Shown piece by piece: positions 50,584-61,080 of a stretch of DNA of 64,000 nucleotides (positions within the stretch are counted from its first letter, which is position 1; each line of letters starts with the position of its first letter). Location of the stretch: positions 1,054,001-1,118,000 of the forward strand of contig NZ_LS483411.1 in assembly GCF_900475755.1 (NCBI RefSeq). The letters run 5' to 3'. This stretch comes from Haemophilus influenzae. GTDB lineage: Bacteria > Pseudomonadota > Gammaproteobacteria > Enterobacterales > Pasteurellaceae. Below the pieces are notes generated by a model. The model was not told the origin of the DNA. It ran no database searches and saw only the letters and a list, made by a program, of their open reading frames with translations. Position numbers and translations under genes: made by a program.

Positions 50584-53190
50584 TTATTCCTGATTATTTT
50601 CTAATGTTGCTTGTGTTTTTGCTAATTTCTTTGCTTTTGCTCGAGCAATAGCAGCGGCTACGGCGGCTTTTTTAGGGTCAAGTGCGGTTGAATTTTCTTC
50701 TGTTTTTTCTACCGCATTTTTTGTTTTTTCTTCATCATTTTCTACGGTTTTTGAATTTGAAATAGCTTCGGCGGTGCTATTTGCTTGCGCAAGTTTTTTC
50801 GCTTTTGCACGCGCAATAGCAGCGGCTACGGCGGCTTTTTTAGGGTCAAGTGCGGTTGAATTTTCTTCTGTTTTTTCTACCGCATTTTTTGTTTTTTCTT
50901 CATCATTTTCTACGGTTTTTGAATTTGAAATAGCTTCGGCGGTGCTATTTGCTTGCGCAAGTTTTTTCGCTTTTGCACGCGCAATAGCAGCGGCTACGGC
51001 GGCTTTTTTAGGGTCAAATGCGGTTGAATTTTCTTGTGTTTTTTCTACCGCACTTTTTGTTTTTTCTACTTCATTTTCTACGGTTTGAGAATTTGAAATA
51101 GCTTCGCTAGTGCTATTTGCTTGAGCAAGTTTCTTCGCTTTTGCACGGGCAATAGCAGCAGCTATAGCCGCTTTTTTAGGGTCAAGTGCGCTTGAATTTT
51201 CTTGTGTTTTTTCTACCGCACTTTTTGTTTTTTCTACTTCATTTTCTACGGTTTGAGAGTTTGAAACAGCTTCGCTGGTGCTATTTGCTTGCGCAAGTTT
51301 TTTCGCTTTTGCACGCGCAATCGCTGCAGCTACAGCTGCTTTTTTCGGATCAAGTGCGGTTGAATTTTCTTGTGTTTTTTCTACTTCATTTTCTGTGGTT
51401 TGAGCGTTTGAAATAGCTTCGGCGGTGCTATTTACTTGCGCAAGTTTTTTCGCTTTTGCACGGGCAAGTGCGGCTGCAACCGCTGCTTTTTTCGCATCGG
51501 TTGGCTGAACAGATTGTTCTTGATTTTCGACTTGAGATGCTGCTTGCTGACGAGCTAAACGGCGAGCCTTACGTTGTGCCATTAAATCTGTGTTATCCGG
51601 TAAAACTTCCCCTTTTTCTGAGGTTAGTGTTTTAATCTGCGTTGATTCTGTTTCATTGGCTTTTTTCGCTTTCAAGCGTTCGAGTGCCGCCTTGACTGGA
51701 TCTTCCCCTTTAGTTTGGGCTAATTCTTCACGGCGAGCCTGTGCTGCACGTTGTGAACGTGCTTTACGCTCTTGTTCTTCACGTTCCATCCGTGCTTGTT
51801 TTGCTTCAAAGCGAATTTTGGCTTCATCTGATTTCTTTTGTTTTTCTTTGATTTGCCAAATTTTTGCTTTTTCTTGGCGGAAATACTGAATTAGAGGAAT
51901 ATGGCTTGGGCATACGTAGGCGCAAATCCCACATTCAATACAATCTTTGAGGGCGTATTCTTCCGATTTTTTGTGATCTTCACTGCGCGCAAACCAATAA
52001 AGTTGTTGTGGCATTAAATTTACTGGGCAGGCATCAGAACAGCTAGAACAGCGAATACAAGCCTGTTCTGCTTCAGGTTCGGCATATTCAAGATAATCTG
52101 GAGCAAGTAAACAATTGACAATTTTTGTCACAGGCGCATTGAAGTTTGGAAGCTCTAGTCCCATCATTGGCCCACCCACAAATACAGGAAAATACTTGTC
52201 AAATTGATAGCCAACATCGCTCAATATTTGGGAAATGGGTGTGCCAAGACGAACCCAATAATTACCTTTTTCAGCGATTTTATTTCCAGTAAGGGTAACG
52301 ACACGTTCAATTAAAGGCTCGTCATTTATAACTGCTCTTTTTATTGCAAACATTGTTCCCACATTTTGCATTAATACGCCAATGCTGGACGAACGTGCAC
52401 CACTTGGCACTTCTATCCCTGTGAGCAAATAAATCAGTTGTTTGGTAGCACCTGAGGGATATTTTGTTGGAATGATCCGAACGCTAATGTCATTTGCTCC
52501 CTGTAGTGCTTTGCGGATTGCCTCTATGGCTTCAGGCTTGTTATCTTCAATGGCAATGACAACTTTTTCAGGACGCAATATATAACGTAAAATACGAATG
52601 CCTTCTATTATTTCATCAGCGCGTTCACGCATAAGACGGTCATCACAAGTGATATAAGGCTCACATTCTGCACCATTGATAATTAAGAGTTTGACTTTTT
52701 GCTCTGCTGACTGAATTTTGGCAGCAGTCGGGAATACCGCACCGCCTAAACCTGCTATACCTGCTTGATAGATTTTGTGGATAAGTTGTTCTGGTGATAG
52801 CGTTGAAAAATCATCAATAGGATTACGTTCGATCCATTGATCTAAACTATCTGCTTGTAAATGAATTGTGGGTTCATCAAGACCTGAAGGATGGGTGGCA
52901 ACATAAGGTTTAATCGATTTAATTGTGCCAGAAGTGGGCGCGTGAACTGGCAACATACGCAAGCCATCGCCTTTTGTTAAGGCTTGTCCTTTTAAGACGT
53001 AATCGCCCTCTTTTATTAAGAGATTGCCTGTTGTTCCTACGTGCTGTTTGAGTGGAATGTAAAAATCCGTGCCGAGAGGCAGATGGCGTAATGGCTGTGA
53101 ATTAGATTGAGATTTCATTTCTGGTGGATGAATGCCACCTTTGAAATCCCATAATTTACCGGAATTGAAACGAGATAATACGTCCGCCAT
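50584..53190 (-). CDS. rsxC: Rnf/Rsx electron transport complex subunit C with long repeat tail
   Basis: 868 residues. The N-terminal part (1 to about 450) is the NADH/FMN and SLBB region ending in two [4Fe-4S] motifs, [20 protein letters not shown] and [17 protein letters not shown]. Then comes a Lys/Glu/Arg-rich helical linker, and from about residue 560 a C-terminal array of 56-residue repeats with [20 protein letters not shown] as the core. RnfC proteins with Ala/Lys-rich tails are known in gamma-proteobacteria, but the repeats here are near-identical at DNA level. It is directly adjacent to rsxB (no gap). Confidence 0.95.
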   Translation of the reverse strand: MADVLSRFNSGKLWDFKGGIHPPEMKSQSNSQPLRHLPLGTDFYIPLKQHVGTTGNLLIKEGDYVLKGQALTKGDGLRMLPVHAPTSGTIKSIKPYVATHPSGLDEPTIHLQADSLDQWIERNPIDDFSTLSPEQLIHKIYQAGIAGLGGAVFPTAAKIQSAEQKVKLLIINGAECEPYITCDDRLMRERADEIIEGIRILRYILRPEKVVIAIEDNKPEAIEAIRKALQGANDISVRIIPTKYPSGATKQLIYLLTGIEVPSGARSSSIGVLMQNVGTMFAIKRAVINDEPLIERVVTLTGNKIAEKGNYWVRLGTPISQILSDVGYQFDKYFPVFVGGPMMGLELPNFNAPVTKIVNCLLAPDYLEYAEPEAEQACIRCSSCSDACPVNLMPQQLYWFARSEDHKKSEEYALKDCIECGICAYVCPSHIPLIQYFRQEKAKIWQIKEKQKKSDEAKIRFEAKQARMEREEQERKARSQRAAQARREELAQTKGEDPVKAALERLKAKKANETESTQIKTLTSEKGEVLPDNTDLMAQRKARRLARQQAASQVENQEQSVQPTDAKKAAVAAALARAKAKKLAQVNSTAEAISNAQTTENEVEKTQENSTALDPKKAAVAAAIARAKAKKLAQANSTSEAVSNSQTVENEVEKTKSAVEKTQENSSALDPKKAAIAAAIARAKAKKLAQANSTSEAISNSQTVENEVEKTKSAVEKTQENSTAFDPKKAAVAAAIARAKAKKLAQANSTAEAISNSKTVENDEEKTKNAVEKTEENSTALDPKKAAVAAAIARAKAKKLAQANSTAEAISNSKTVENDEEKTKNAVEKTEENSTALDPKKAAVAAAIARAKAKKLAKTQATLENNQE
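50615..51515. repeat. 168-bp tandem repeat array inside rsxC
   Basis: The anchor GGGTCA (or GGATCA) recurs at 50675, 50843, 51011, 51179 and 51347, a strict 168-base (56-codon) period. The units at 50647-50814 and 50815-50982 appear identical; those further into the gene diverge, and a partial sixth unit follows. Most units carry an uptake core AAGTGCGGT and an inverted ACCGCAT/CTTTT partner. Confidence 0.9.
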
Positions 53191-53772
53191 TTATTCCCCC
53201 ACAACCAATTTTTTTTCAGAGCCATCGACATTCATTACTGGAATAACAAGTTTTGCATCAAATTTCCAATCCCAATTATCGATATTTTTTTTCACGGGAA
53301 TCATTAAAATACAATCTGTCGGGCAGGGAGCAACACAAAGCTCGCAACCTGTACAAAGATCGGGAATAATCGTGTGCATTGCTTTATTTGTACCAATAAT
53401 GGCATCAACGGGACAGGCTTGGATGCATTTTGTGCAGCCAATACACATATTTTCATCAATAAAAGCGACTTTCTCGATAGGTTCTTCTACGCCATCCATT
53501 GTTGGCACATCAACCCCTAGAATTTCGGCAATTTTTACGATAGTTGTTTGACCACCTGGAATACATTTTGTGATTTCATCGCCATTGCAAATGGCTTCAG
53601 CATAAGGCTTACAACCAGGATAACCACATTGCCCACATTGGCTTTGCGGTAAAATAGCATCAATTTTCTCTACGACAGGATCAGCTTCCACTTTGAGCTT
53701 AATTGATGCAAAGCCCAAAATTGCACCGAAAATTAAAGCAAGTAGCGTAATTACGATGAATAAAAAAGTCAT
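53191..53772 (-). CDS. rsxB: Rnf/Rsx electron transport complex subunit B
   Basis: 193 residues. N-terminal membrane anchor, then a [4Fe-4S] motif [17 protein letters not shown], then two ferredoxin-type clusters ([16 protein letters not shown] and [16 protein letters not shown]). Its ATG overlaps the stop of the small ORF upstream (TAATG). Confidence 0.95.
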   Translation of the reverse strand: MTFLFIVITLLALIFGAILGFASIKLKVEADPVVEKIDAILPQSQCGQCGYPGCKPYAEAICNGDEITKCIPGGQTTIVKIAEILGVDVPTMDGVEEPIEKVAFIDENMCIGCTKCIQACPVDAIIGTNKAMHTIIPDLCTGCELCVAPCPTDCILMIPVKKNIDNWDWKFDAKLVIPVMNVDGSEKKLVVGE

Positions 53773-53855
53773 TATTTCTTTCTTTTTCCTGAAAAATACT
53801 GAGACAGCCCAATAAATAAAATTAAGAGAGTTATTATCATTAAAAAGTAAATCAT
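53772..53855 (-). CDS. 27-residue membrane peptide between rsxA and rsxB (unknown)
   Basis: The 87-base gap between rsxA and rsxB is filled by one small frame: start ATG at 53855 (four bases past the rsxA stop), [20 protein letters not shown] then FSGKRKK and TAA, whose last bases overlap the rsxB ATG. It has one hydrophobic helix and a basic C-terminus, a typical small membrane protein layout. The ribosome site is weak (AAG within the rsxA end). E. coli has no such spacer as far as I recall. Real expression is unproven. Confidence 0.5.
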   Translation of the reverse strand: MIYFLMIITLLILFIGLSQYFSGKRKK

Positions 53856-53859
53856 TTTA

Positions 53860-54477
<618 letters not shown>

Positions 54478-54721
54478 TTATGGAAGCAAGAACAATAGAA
54501 AATTTTGCTAAGGGGAAATGCTAAATAGCGATTTTGGTCTTTATTCATACCACTTTCAATCATTCGGAGATTGTCCCAATTTGGCCAAGAACCAAATTGA
54601 CTGCCATCTTTTTATGAATTAAATATAATAAAACCCCTAAAGATTGGAGAGTGTCTTAATGACAAAGATTTGTCTTGTAAACATAGAAATAAAAACTTCT
54701 GTCTTTTTTGTGAATAAATGT

Positions 54722-55783
54722 TTAGTACATAAAGTCTTTAGACTGTTTTGCACTATAACGATGAATGATATTTATCGCACTTTCTTCAGCTTGTCGTCCG
54801 AATTTTTTTATTAGGGATTTTTTTAAACGGTATTTAACATTAAGCACCTGTTTTTCTTTCATTTTTTCCAAAATTAAATCATCACTCGTTGAGATTTCAT
54901 CGACAAGTTGTAATTCAATGGCTTGTTGTCCAAACCAATGTTCGCCTGTTGCGATTTTATCAATATCTAGGCAAGGGCGATTTTGTGAGACAAACTGTTT
55001 GAATAATTTATGTGTTTCTTCCAATTCTTGTTGAAATTTTTGTTTGCCTTTTTCCGTATTTTCGCCCAATACGGTCACTGTACGTTTAAATTCGCCCGCA
55101 GTCATTACATCTACATCGACATCGTGTTTTTTCAATAGTCGATGAACATTTGGAATTTGAGCGACAACGCCAATAGAACCGATAACAGCGAAAGGTGCGG
55201 ATACAATTTTATCGGCAACGCAAGCCATCATATAACCGCCACTTGCAGCCACTTTATCAACGGCAACGGTTAATTTTATGCCTTTTTGTTTTAAGCGAGA
55301 CAATTGAGAGGCTGCAAATCCATAATTATGCACAATGCCACCAGGACTTTCTAAACGTAGTAATACTTCATCTTCAGGTTTGGCGACATTTAAGATAGCT
55401 GAAATTTCTTCGCGAAGTGCGGTTGTTTCTGAGGCTGAAATATCGCCGCAAAAATCTAATACATATACGCAAGCTTTCTTTTCATCTTCTAAAGTATCGC
55501 CTTTTTTCAATTTTTCTTTACGTTTTTTAGCATTTTGTTTTTCAGCTTTTTTTTCTGCTTTGGCTTGCTGTTTTAGTTCTTCTTCAGAAAGATTAAAATC
55601 ACGTAATAAACGAACTTGTTCATTAAATTCTTTTGATAAATCTTTAATTTCTAATTCTCCCGTTTTAGACTTCTTATGTTGGCGATAAGAAATAATCAAA
55701 CCAACAATAGCAAGAATGAGTAATAAAATTGTTAAAATTTCCAAAATAAAAATTCCATAGCCTGTTAAAATATCGTTCAACAT
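54722..55783 (-). CDS. sohB: Inner-membrane serine protease SohB (signal peptide peptidase family)
   Basis: 353 residues. N-terminal membrane helix (about 8-32), a charged helical segment with many Lys/Glu (65-100), then an S49 peptidase domain. The likely Ser/Lys dyad is Ser181 (VAASGGYMMACVAD) and Lys231 (MTAGEFKRTVTVLGE). It acts on peptides or proteins on the periplasmic side. Single gene. Confidence 0.93.
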   Translation of the reverse strand: MLNDILTGYGIFILEILTILLLILAIVGLIISYRQHKKSKTGELEIKDLSKEFNEQVRLLRDFNLSEEELKQQAKAEKKAEKQNAKKRKEKLKKGDTLEDEKKACVYVLDFCGDISASETTALREEISAILNVAKPEDEVLLRLESPGGIVHNYGFAASQLSRLKQKGIKLTVAVDKVAASGGYMMACVADKIVSAPFAVIGSIGVVAQIPNVHRLLKKHDVDVDVMTAGEFKRTVTVLGENTEKGKQKFQQELEETHKLFKQFVSQNRPCLDIDKIATGEHWFGQQAIELQLVDEISTSDDLILEKMKEKQVLNVKYRLKKSLIKKFGRQAEESAINIIHRYSAKQSKDFMY

Positions 55784-55982
55784 TGTTACTCCCGTTGATA
55801 TTTAATGGATTAAATTTTCACGACACTGGTTTAGTGTGTAGATCGCCAACATAATAAAACATTGTGATTGTTTTTGCTATTTATAACAAAAAATTTTAAA
55901 TTAATTCTTACTTTTTATATTTTCATTTTGCTTAATTTGGCATAGCATAAGCGAGTATTTCATTTATACCAAAGGAGCAATT

Positions 55983-56648
55983 ATGAAATTACGTGCTGTT
56001 GTATTAGGTCTTGCCACTTTATGCGCAAGTACGGCAACCTTTGCTGGAATGGTTTCTACGTCATCTAACCTTGAGTTTTTAGCGATTGATGGTCAAAAAG
56101 CCTCTAAATCTCTCGGAAAAGCTAAGACATTTACTGTAGATGATACTCAAAGCCATCAGGTTGTTGTGCGTCTAAATGAAATTGTTGGTTCAGGATCGAA
56201 TCAATCTCTTTTTGAATCTAATCCTGTGATTGTGACATTTCAAGGTAATGCTGAAGATTTAGTTATTTCTGCACCAGTTATTCGTAATCTTGACAGTGGC
56301 GATAAATTCAATCAAATGCCAAATATTACTGTGAAAACAAAATCAGGTAATGCTATTTCAGCGAAAGTGGATGTGTTAAAACAAGAAGGTTTATTCCCAA
56401 GTGCTAATGTGCTAAATGATCTTGCTGAATATAATGCGTCTGGTGCAGCTGCATCAGTTTCTGCATTTGCTGCAACAACTTCTGCTAATTCAATGGTTGC
56501 TGCTCCAGCAGGTAATGCAAAAGCGAATAAAGGCAAAGTGGTTGTTCAGGGCGAAAATGTTGCAGAGCAACAGCTTCAATATTGGTTCCAACAAGCGGAT
56601 AAAGAAACTCAAACACGTTTCTTAAAGTGGGCAAAATCCCATAAATAA
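55983..56648 (+). CDS. DUF2057/UPF0319 periplasmic protein (YccT-like)
   Basis: 221 residues with a Sec signal peptide (cleavage after TFA, residue 21). Typical DUF2057 phrases are TSSNLEFLAIDGQKAS, HQVVVRLNEIVGSGSNQSLF and the C-terminal YWFQQADKETQTRFLKWAK. Function of the family is unknown; E. coli CsgI (YccT) in the same family restrains curli formation. Good AAGGAG ribosome site. From memory HI1681. Confidence 0.88.
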   Translation: MKLRAVVLGLATLCASTATFAGMVSTSSNLEFLAIDGQKASKSLGKAKTFTVDDTQSHQVVVRLNEIVGSGSNQSLFESNPVIVTFQGNAEDLVISAPVIRNLDSGDKFNQMPNITVKTKSGNAISAKVDVLKQEGLFPSANVLNDLAEYNASGAAASVSAFAATTSANSMVAAPAGNAKANKGKVVVQGENVAEQQLQYWFQQADKETQTRFLKWAKSHK

Positions 56649-56667
56649 TGACCGCACTTTATACAAT

Positions 56668-56697
56668 AAAAAGTGAGCCTTGTTGCTCACTTTTCTA
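56668..56697 (+). terminator. Terminator after the DUF2057 gene
   Basis: AAAAGTGAGC/GCTCACTTTT stem with loop CTTGTT and T-rich tail. Confidence 0.8.
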
Positions 56698-56715
56698 TTT
56701 TGATAAGGATTTGAA

Positions 56716-58872
56716 ATGAATATTCGGTTAAATGCTAAAGTAATTTCTACAATTCCTGTTTTTATTGCCGTAAATATTGCGGCAGTGGGAATATGGTTTT
56801 TTGATATTTCTTCGCAATCAATGCCTTTGATTCTCGGCATCATTGCAGGTGGTTTGGTGGATTTGGATAACCGTTTAACTGGACGATTGAAAAACGTATT
56901 TTTTACCCTTATTGCCTTTTCTATTTCTTCCTTTATTGTGCAGTTACATATTGGTAAGCCTATCCAATATATTGTGTTAATGACGGTGCTGACATTTATT
57001 TTCACTATGATTGGTGCCGTGGGGCAGCGTTATAGCACCATTGCTTTCGGTTCATTAGTGGTTGCGCTTTACACCACATTAACTTATATCCCAGAGGTAA
57101 ATGTATGGTTTATTAACCCTGTAATGATTTTATGCGGTACCTTGCTGTATAGCGTGGTAACTCTGATTGTTTACCTGTTTTTCCCAAATCGCCCCGTGCA
57201 AGAAAGTGTCGCTAAAGCGTTTTGTGCGTTGGGCGAATATTTAGATACCAAATCCTGTTTTTTTGATCCTGACGAAGTGGCTGAGATTGAAAAAAAACAC
57301 CTCAATTTTGCGATGAAAAATGCGAATGTTGTCACGGCATTTAATATTGTGCGTACCGCACTTTTTTACCGTATTAGAGGGCAACATCGCCATCCTCGTA
57401 CCCAGAGAATGTTACGTTATTATTTTGCTGCGCAAGATATTCACGAACGCGCCAATTCTACGCATTTTGATTATCAACAAATAACGGAAAAACTAAAAAA
57501 TACAGATTTGATTTTCCGTATTCAACGTTTGTTAGAACTACAAGCACAATCCTGTAAAGAAATCACGGCGAGTTTACGTGAAAATAAACCTTATCATTTT
57601 AATGAACGTGTGGAACGTGCGCTTTTAGGCACCTTGCATTCCTTTGAACTATATAAAGTACAGCATCTAAATGCTCAAGATGAACTGATTGATATCCAAA
57701 CCTTGTTAGATAATTTACAAAGTATTAACTGGCAACTTCGCCAGTTAGCACAAGACACGACGGTTACAGAACAATTAGCTCAAATTCATACGGAACAAAT
57801 CACTGGGTTAAAAAATATCAGTGCGGTGATTTTTAGCCATTTTACTTTTGAGTCACCGTTGTTCCGTCATGCGGTACGATTATCTATTGTGGTATTTTTA
57901 TGTTGTGCAATTGTTGAGTTTTTCCAATTTAATCTGGGTTATTGGATTTTATTGACTACTGTATTTGTGTGTCAGCCAAACTATTCTGCAACTAAAGTAC
58001 GTTTACGTCAGCGTATTATTGGCACGATATTAGGCGTAGTGGTGGGATCTCTATTACCTTATTTAAATCCAACTTTAGAATTAAAACTGGGTCTTGTGGT
58101 GCTTACAAGCACGTTGTTCTTTTTCTTTCGTAGTAATAATTACAGTTTCTCGACCTTTTTCATCACACTGCAAGTATTGCTCAGTTTTGATGTCATGGGA
58201 TTTGATACGGCAGCCGCCTTAATGCCTCGTTTACTTGATACATTACTTGGTGCCGCGATTTCATGGTTTGCCGTATCTTACTTATGGCCAGATTGGAAAT
58301 ATTTGCAACTTGATAAAGTGAGCCATCAAGCATTGCGTAGTGATGCGGTGTATTTATTGCATATTATTAGCCAATTGCAATTTGGTAAAAGTGACGATCT
58401 TAAATATCGCATAGCACGTCGCAATGCGCATCAATATGCAGCCGCACTGAGTACAACGCTTTCTAATATGAATAATGAGCCAGTGAAATATAAGGCATAT
58501 TTACAGAAAGGTTTTGATTTGCTCAAGCTTAATTATTCTCTATTAAGCTATATTTCAGCACTGGGAGCTTATCGCGACAGAATGAAAAATTTGCAACAGA
58601 CCGCACAGTTTTTATCTGGTTTTTATCCTGTGGCAAAGAAAATTATTTATACCTTAGAACATATTGAAGAAATACCTGAAGCTATTTTTAACCAACAGCA
58701 AGAAAGTATCGAAACACATTTAAAAGAATTGGAAAAACAAGAGATGACCGCAGAAGAACGCGCCGTCTTTAGTTTGCCGTATCAACAATTGAATTTGATT
58801 ACCCAACTATTGCCACAATTTTATGGGTATTTTAAGAAAGAGATAAACTGTCAGAGTGCGGGAGCGTTATAA
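56716..58872 (+). CDS. yccS: FUSC-family inner-membrane protein (YccS/YhfK-like)
   Basis: 718 residues, with two blocks of about six membrane spans (about 10-155 and 385-510), each followed by a soluble helical region, the layout of the YccS/YhfK family and plant aluminium-activated/FUSC proteins. The family's role is uncertain; members have been linked to efflux of aromatic acids. No associated HlyD-type gene is adjacent. Two uptake cores lie in the first half. Confidence 0.88.
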   Translation: MNIRLNAKVISTIPVFIAVNIAAVGIWFFDISSQSMPLILGIIAGGLVDLDNRLTGRLKNVFFTLIAFSISSFIVQLHIGKPIQYIVLMTVLTFIFTMIGAVGQRYSTIAFGSLVVALYTTLTYIPEVNVWFINPVMILCGTLLYSVVTLIVYLFFPNRPVQESVAKAFCALGEYLDTKSCFFDPDEVAEIEKKHLNFAMKNANVVTAFNIVRTALFYRIRGQHRHPRTQRMLRYYFAAQDIHERANSTHFDYQQITEKLKNTDLIFRIQRLLELQAQSCKEITASLRENKPYHFNERVERALLGTLHSFELYKVQHLNAQDELIDIQTLLDNLQSINWQLRQLAQDTTVTEQLAQIHTEQITGLKNISAVIFSHFTFESPLFRHAVRLSIVVFLCCAIVEFFQFNLGYWILLTTVFVCQPNYSATKVRLRQRIIGTILGVVVGSLLPYLNPTLELKLGLVVLTSTLFFFFRSNNYSFSTFFITLQVLLSFDVMGFDTAAALMPRLLDTLLGAAISWFAVSYLWPDWKYLQLDKVSHQALRSDAVYLLHIISQLQFGKSDDLKYRIARRNAHQYAAALSTTLSNMNNEPVKYKAYLQKGFDLLKLNYSLLSYISALGAYRDRMKNLQQTAQFLSGFYPVAKKIIYTLEHIEEIPEAIFNQQQESIETHLKELEKQEMTAEERAVFSLPYQQLNLITQLLPQFYGYFKKEINCQSAGAL

Positions 58873-58876
58873 ATAT

Positions 58877-58940
58877 AAAAGTGCGGTTGATTTTTGAGAG
58901 ATTTTAAAACGCTTTGAAAATTGACCGCACTTTATTTTTT
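58877..58940. terminator. Convergent terminator made of inverted uptake cores
   Basis: AAAAGTGCGGTTGATTTTT and AAAATTGACCGCACTTTA are inverted copies around an AT loop, between convergent yccS and kdsC; a T run follows. Confidence 0.7.
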
Positions 58941-58969
58941 ATTAAGCAATAACATTGACGAATGAGTTA

Positions 58970-59512
58970 TTACTGCCCCATGTTTTTCACTGATTTCAGG
59001 AAACCTTGGGCGGTATCAAACACTGAGGATTTTCCCTGAGCTTGTAAAATCATATCAGACATTTCACGGAAAGCACCTTTGCCGCCATTGGTGGAAAGTA
59101 CATGATCAACAGTATTCTTTACATAAATAGGGGCATCAGCCACCGCAAAAGAAGTTCCACACGCTGCAAAGGCGGGGAGATCTACGCTATCATCGCCAAT
59201 ATAAGCGGTTTGTTCGGCAGTGACGCCTGCTTGTTTCATGAGTTCAAAACAAGCCGTTTCTTTTTCAAGTTTGCCAAGAAAGAATAATTGAATACCAAGA
59301 TCGGCAATGCGGCGACGTAAAATAGGGGAGTCGCGACCAGAAAGCACTGCCACTTGAATACCTGCATCCATCAGCATTTTTATGCCTAAACCATCGCGAA
59401 CATGAAAGCTTTTGAGGGCTTCACCATTGGCATCATAATGAAGTTGTCCATCGGTAAGCACGCCATCTACATCAGTAATGACAAATTTAATATTTTCTAA
59501 TTTTTGTTGCAT
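58970..59512 (-). CDS. kdsC: Kdo-8-phosphate phosphatase
   Basis: 180 residues, HAD family C0. Nucleophile Asp14 and Asp16 are in FVITDVDGVLTDG; the second motif is in LSGRDSP, and the final Asp pair is in YIGDDSVDLPAF. It makes Kdo for the LOS core. Nine bases after kdsD, same transcript. Confidence 0.96.
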   Translation of the reverse strand: MQQKLENIKFVITDVDGVLTDGQLHYDANGEALKSFHVRDGLGIKMLMDAGIQVAVLSGRDSPILRRRIADLGIQLFFLGKLEKETACFELMKQAGVTAEQTAYIGDDSVDLPAFAACGTSFAVADAPIYVKNTVDHVLSTNGGKGAFREMSDMILQAQGKSSVFDTAQGFLKSVKNMGQ

Positions 59513-59521
59513 TGAAATTCC

Positions 59522-60457
59522 TTAGCTTGAAAATTCCACTAAACCCACCACGTGATTTTCATCATTAACAACGACTAGCGAGTGAATTTTTTTCGCTTTC
59601 ATAAAGTCTTCTGCTTTTGATAAAAATTCGTCTTGATGAATAGTTTTTGGTGAACTTGTCATAAAGTCTTTGGCTGTTTTATTCAGCGTTTCTGCACCAT
59701 TGGCTGTAAGCGCACGGCGAATATCGCCATCCGTGATAATACCTTTAAGTTGCTCATTTTCCATCACTAAGGCAACGCCCATTCGCCCTTCATTCATGAC
59801 TGTGAGGCAGTCAGTAAAATTGGTGGTGGGTAAAATTGTTGGTAGGCGAGTTTGCATTTGATCTTTCACTTTACATAATAAACGACGACCAAGACTGCCA
59901 CCTGGATGGAATTTAGCAAAGTCAGCTGGTTGGAAATTGCGTGCAGTAATGAGCGATACGGCGAGTGCATCACCAAGTGCCAGCGTGACAAGTGCGGATG
60001 TTGTTGGCGCAAGATTATTTGGACAGACTTCACGCTCAACAGTTATATCTAGAACATAATCTGCATGGCGTGCGAGCGTGGAATTTTTGTTACTCGTCAC
60101 AGCAATAATTTTATTACCAAAATTTTTTAAACTTGGAATCAGTTTATTGACATCATCGGTTTCGCCGCTATAGGAAATTAACATTACGATATCAATTGGT
60201 TTTAACATACCTAAATCGCCGTGGAAGGCTTCTGTTGGATGTAAAAAGAAACTTGGTGTACCCGTAGAGGCAAAGGTAGCTACCATTTTTTTGCCGATTA
60301 AACCCGATTTTCCTATCCCTCCGATTACCAAACGCCCTTCGCAGGCTAAAATAAGATCGATGACTTGATTAAAATCGTCGCCTAAGCGTTGGCTGAGTTG
60401 CAAAAGTGCGTTACTTTCCACTGAAAGGGAATCCTGTGCAATTTTTAGATAGTTCAT
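59522..60457 (-). CDS. kdsD: Arabinose-5-phosphate isomerase
   Basis: 311 residues. An N-terminal SIS sugar-isomerase domain (GIGKSGLIGKKMVATFASTG about 48-67; SYSGETDDVN) and two C-terminal CBS domains (about 205 and 270). It converts ribulose-5-P to arabinose-5-P, the first step to Kdo. It pairs with kdsC. Called kpsF in older Haemophilus annotation. Confidence 0.95.
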   Translation of the reverse strand: MNYLKIAQDSLSVESNALLQLSQRLGDDFNQVIDLILACEGRLVIGGIGKSGLIGKKMVATFASTGTPSFFLHPTEAFHGDLGMLKPIDIVMLISYSGETDDVNKLIPSLKNFGNKIIAVTSNKNSTLARHADYVLDITVEREVCPNNLAPTTSALVTLALGDALAVSLITARNFQPADFAKFHPGGSLGRRLLCKVKDQMQTRLPTILPTTNFTDCLTVMNEGRMGVALVMENEQLKGIITDGDIRRALTANGAETLNKTAKDFMTSSPKTIHQDEFLSKAEDFMKAKKIHSLVVVNDENHVVGLVEFSS

Positions 60458-60592
60458 TCTTCTTCCTAAAAGAGCGGTTGAAATTGGCGTTATTTTAGCG
60501 AAATCCTAAAAAAATACGAATGAAAAATTCGCTATAAGCTAGGTATTATTGTTTATAAGATTGCCGTAAAAAATGTAAAAATAGGGATTTTA

Positions 60593-60621
60593 TTGACCGC
60601 ACTAGTGATTGCCCCTATACT
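60593..60621 (+). promoter_or_regulatory. rnpB promoter
   Basis: TTGACC (60593-60598), 17 bases, TATACT (60616-60621). The RNA start predicted 8 bases later (60629) coincides with the first base of the P1 stem. An uptake-like ACCGCACT overlaps the -35. Confidence 0.85.
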
Positions 60622-60628
60622 ACGCGCC

Positions 60629-61000
60629 GAGTTGGTTAGACAATCGCTGGTTTATTGAAGCCCTTAACCGTATTTATACGACCTAGTGGGACAAGTAAAC
60701 GAGAGGAAAGTCCGAGCTACACAGGGCAGAGTGCCGGATAACGTCCGGGCGGCGTGAGCCGACGACCAGTGCAACAGAGAGCAGACCGCCGTGTAAACGG
60801 TAAGGGTGAAAGGGTGTGGTAAGAGCGCACCGTGCCGTTGGTAACAACGTGCAGCAGGGTAAACTCCACTCGTAGCAAGACCAAATAGGAACTCAATGGG
60901 TGGCCCGTCCAGAGTTCGGGTAGGTTGCTTGAGCGGCAGAGCAATTTGTCGCCTAGAGGAATGATTGTCCACGACAGAACTCGGCTTATCGACCAACTCA
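60629..61000 (+). ncRNA. rnpB: RNase P RNA (catalytic subunit)
   Basis: About 372 nt. The ends GAGTTGG and CCAACTC form stem P1. Conserved elements are GAGGAAAGTCCG (CR-I), ACAGAGAGCAGACCGC region, GGTAAGGGTGAAAGGGTG, AGAGCGCACCG, and CGACAGAACTCGGCTTATCG near the 3' end. A-type bacterial RNase P RNA that processes tRNA 5' ends. Confidence 0.96.
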
Positions 61001-61016
61001 AAATTTTTATAGAAAT

Positions 61017-61076
61017 GACCGCACTTTAGTTTGTTTTTCAGAATAGATTAAAGTGCGGTTATTTTTTGACGAAAAT
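61017..61076. terminator. rnpB/ytfE convergent terminator from inverted uptake cores
   Basis: GACCGCACTTTA (from 61017) and TAAAGTGCGGTT (to about 61063) form a long stem with TTATTTTTT after it. An AAAATTTTTAT stretch directly after rnpB lies just before it. Confidence 0.7.
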
Positions 61077-61080
61077 TAAA

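Noticed and set aside
50774..51416. Phe/Ala-rich ORFs opposite the rsxC repeats
   Set aside because: Shadow frames produced by the tandem repeats; the rsxC frame is continuous and conserved upstream.
50615..51515. Regular repeats considered as a CRISPR array
   Set aside because: The 168-bp units are fully repeated and in frame with rsxC, without unique spacers.
60664..61001. Antisense ORFs over the RNase P RNA
   Set aside because: They lie on the complement of rnpB, a structured RNA; such frames are a well-known annotation artefact.
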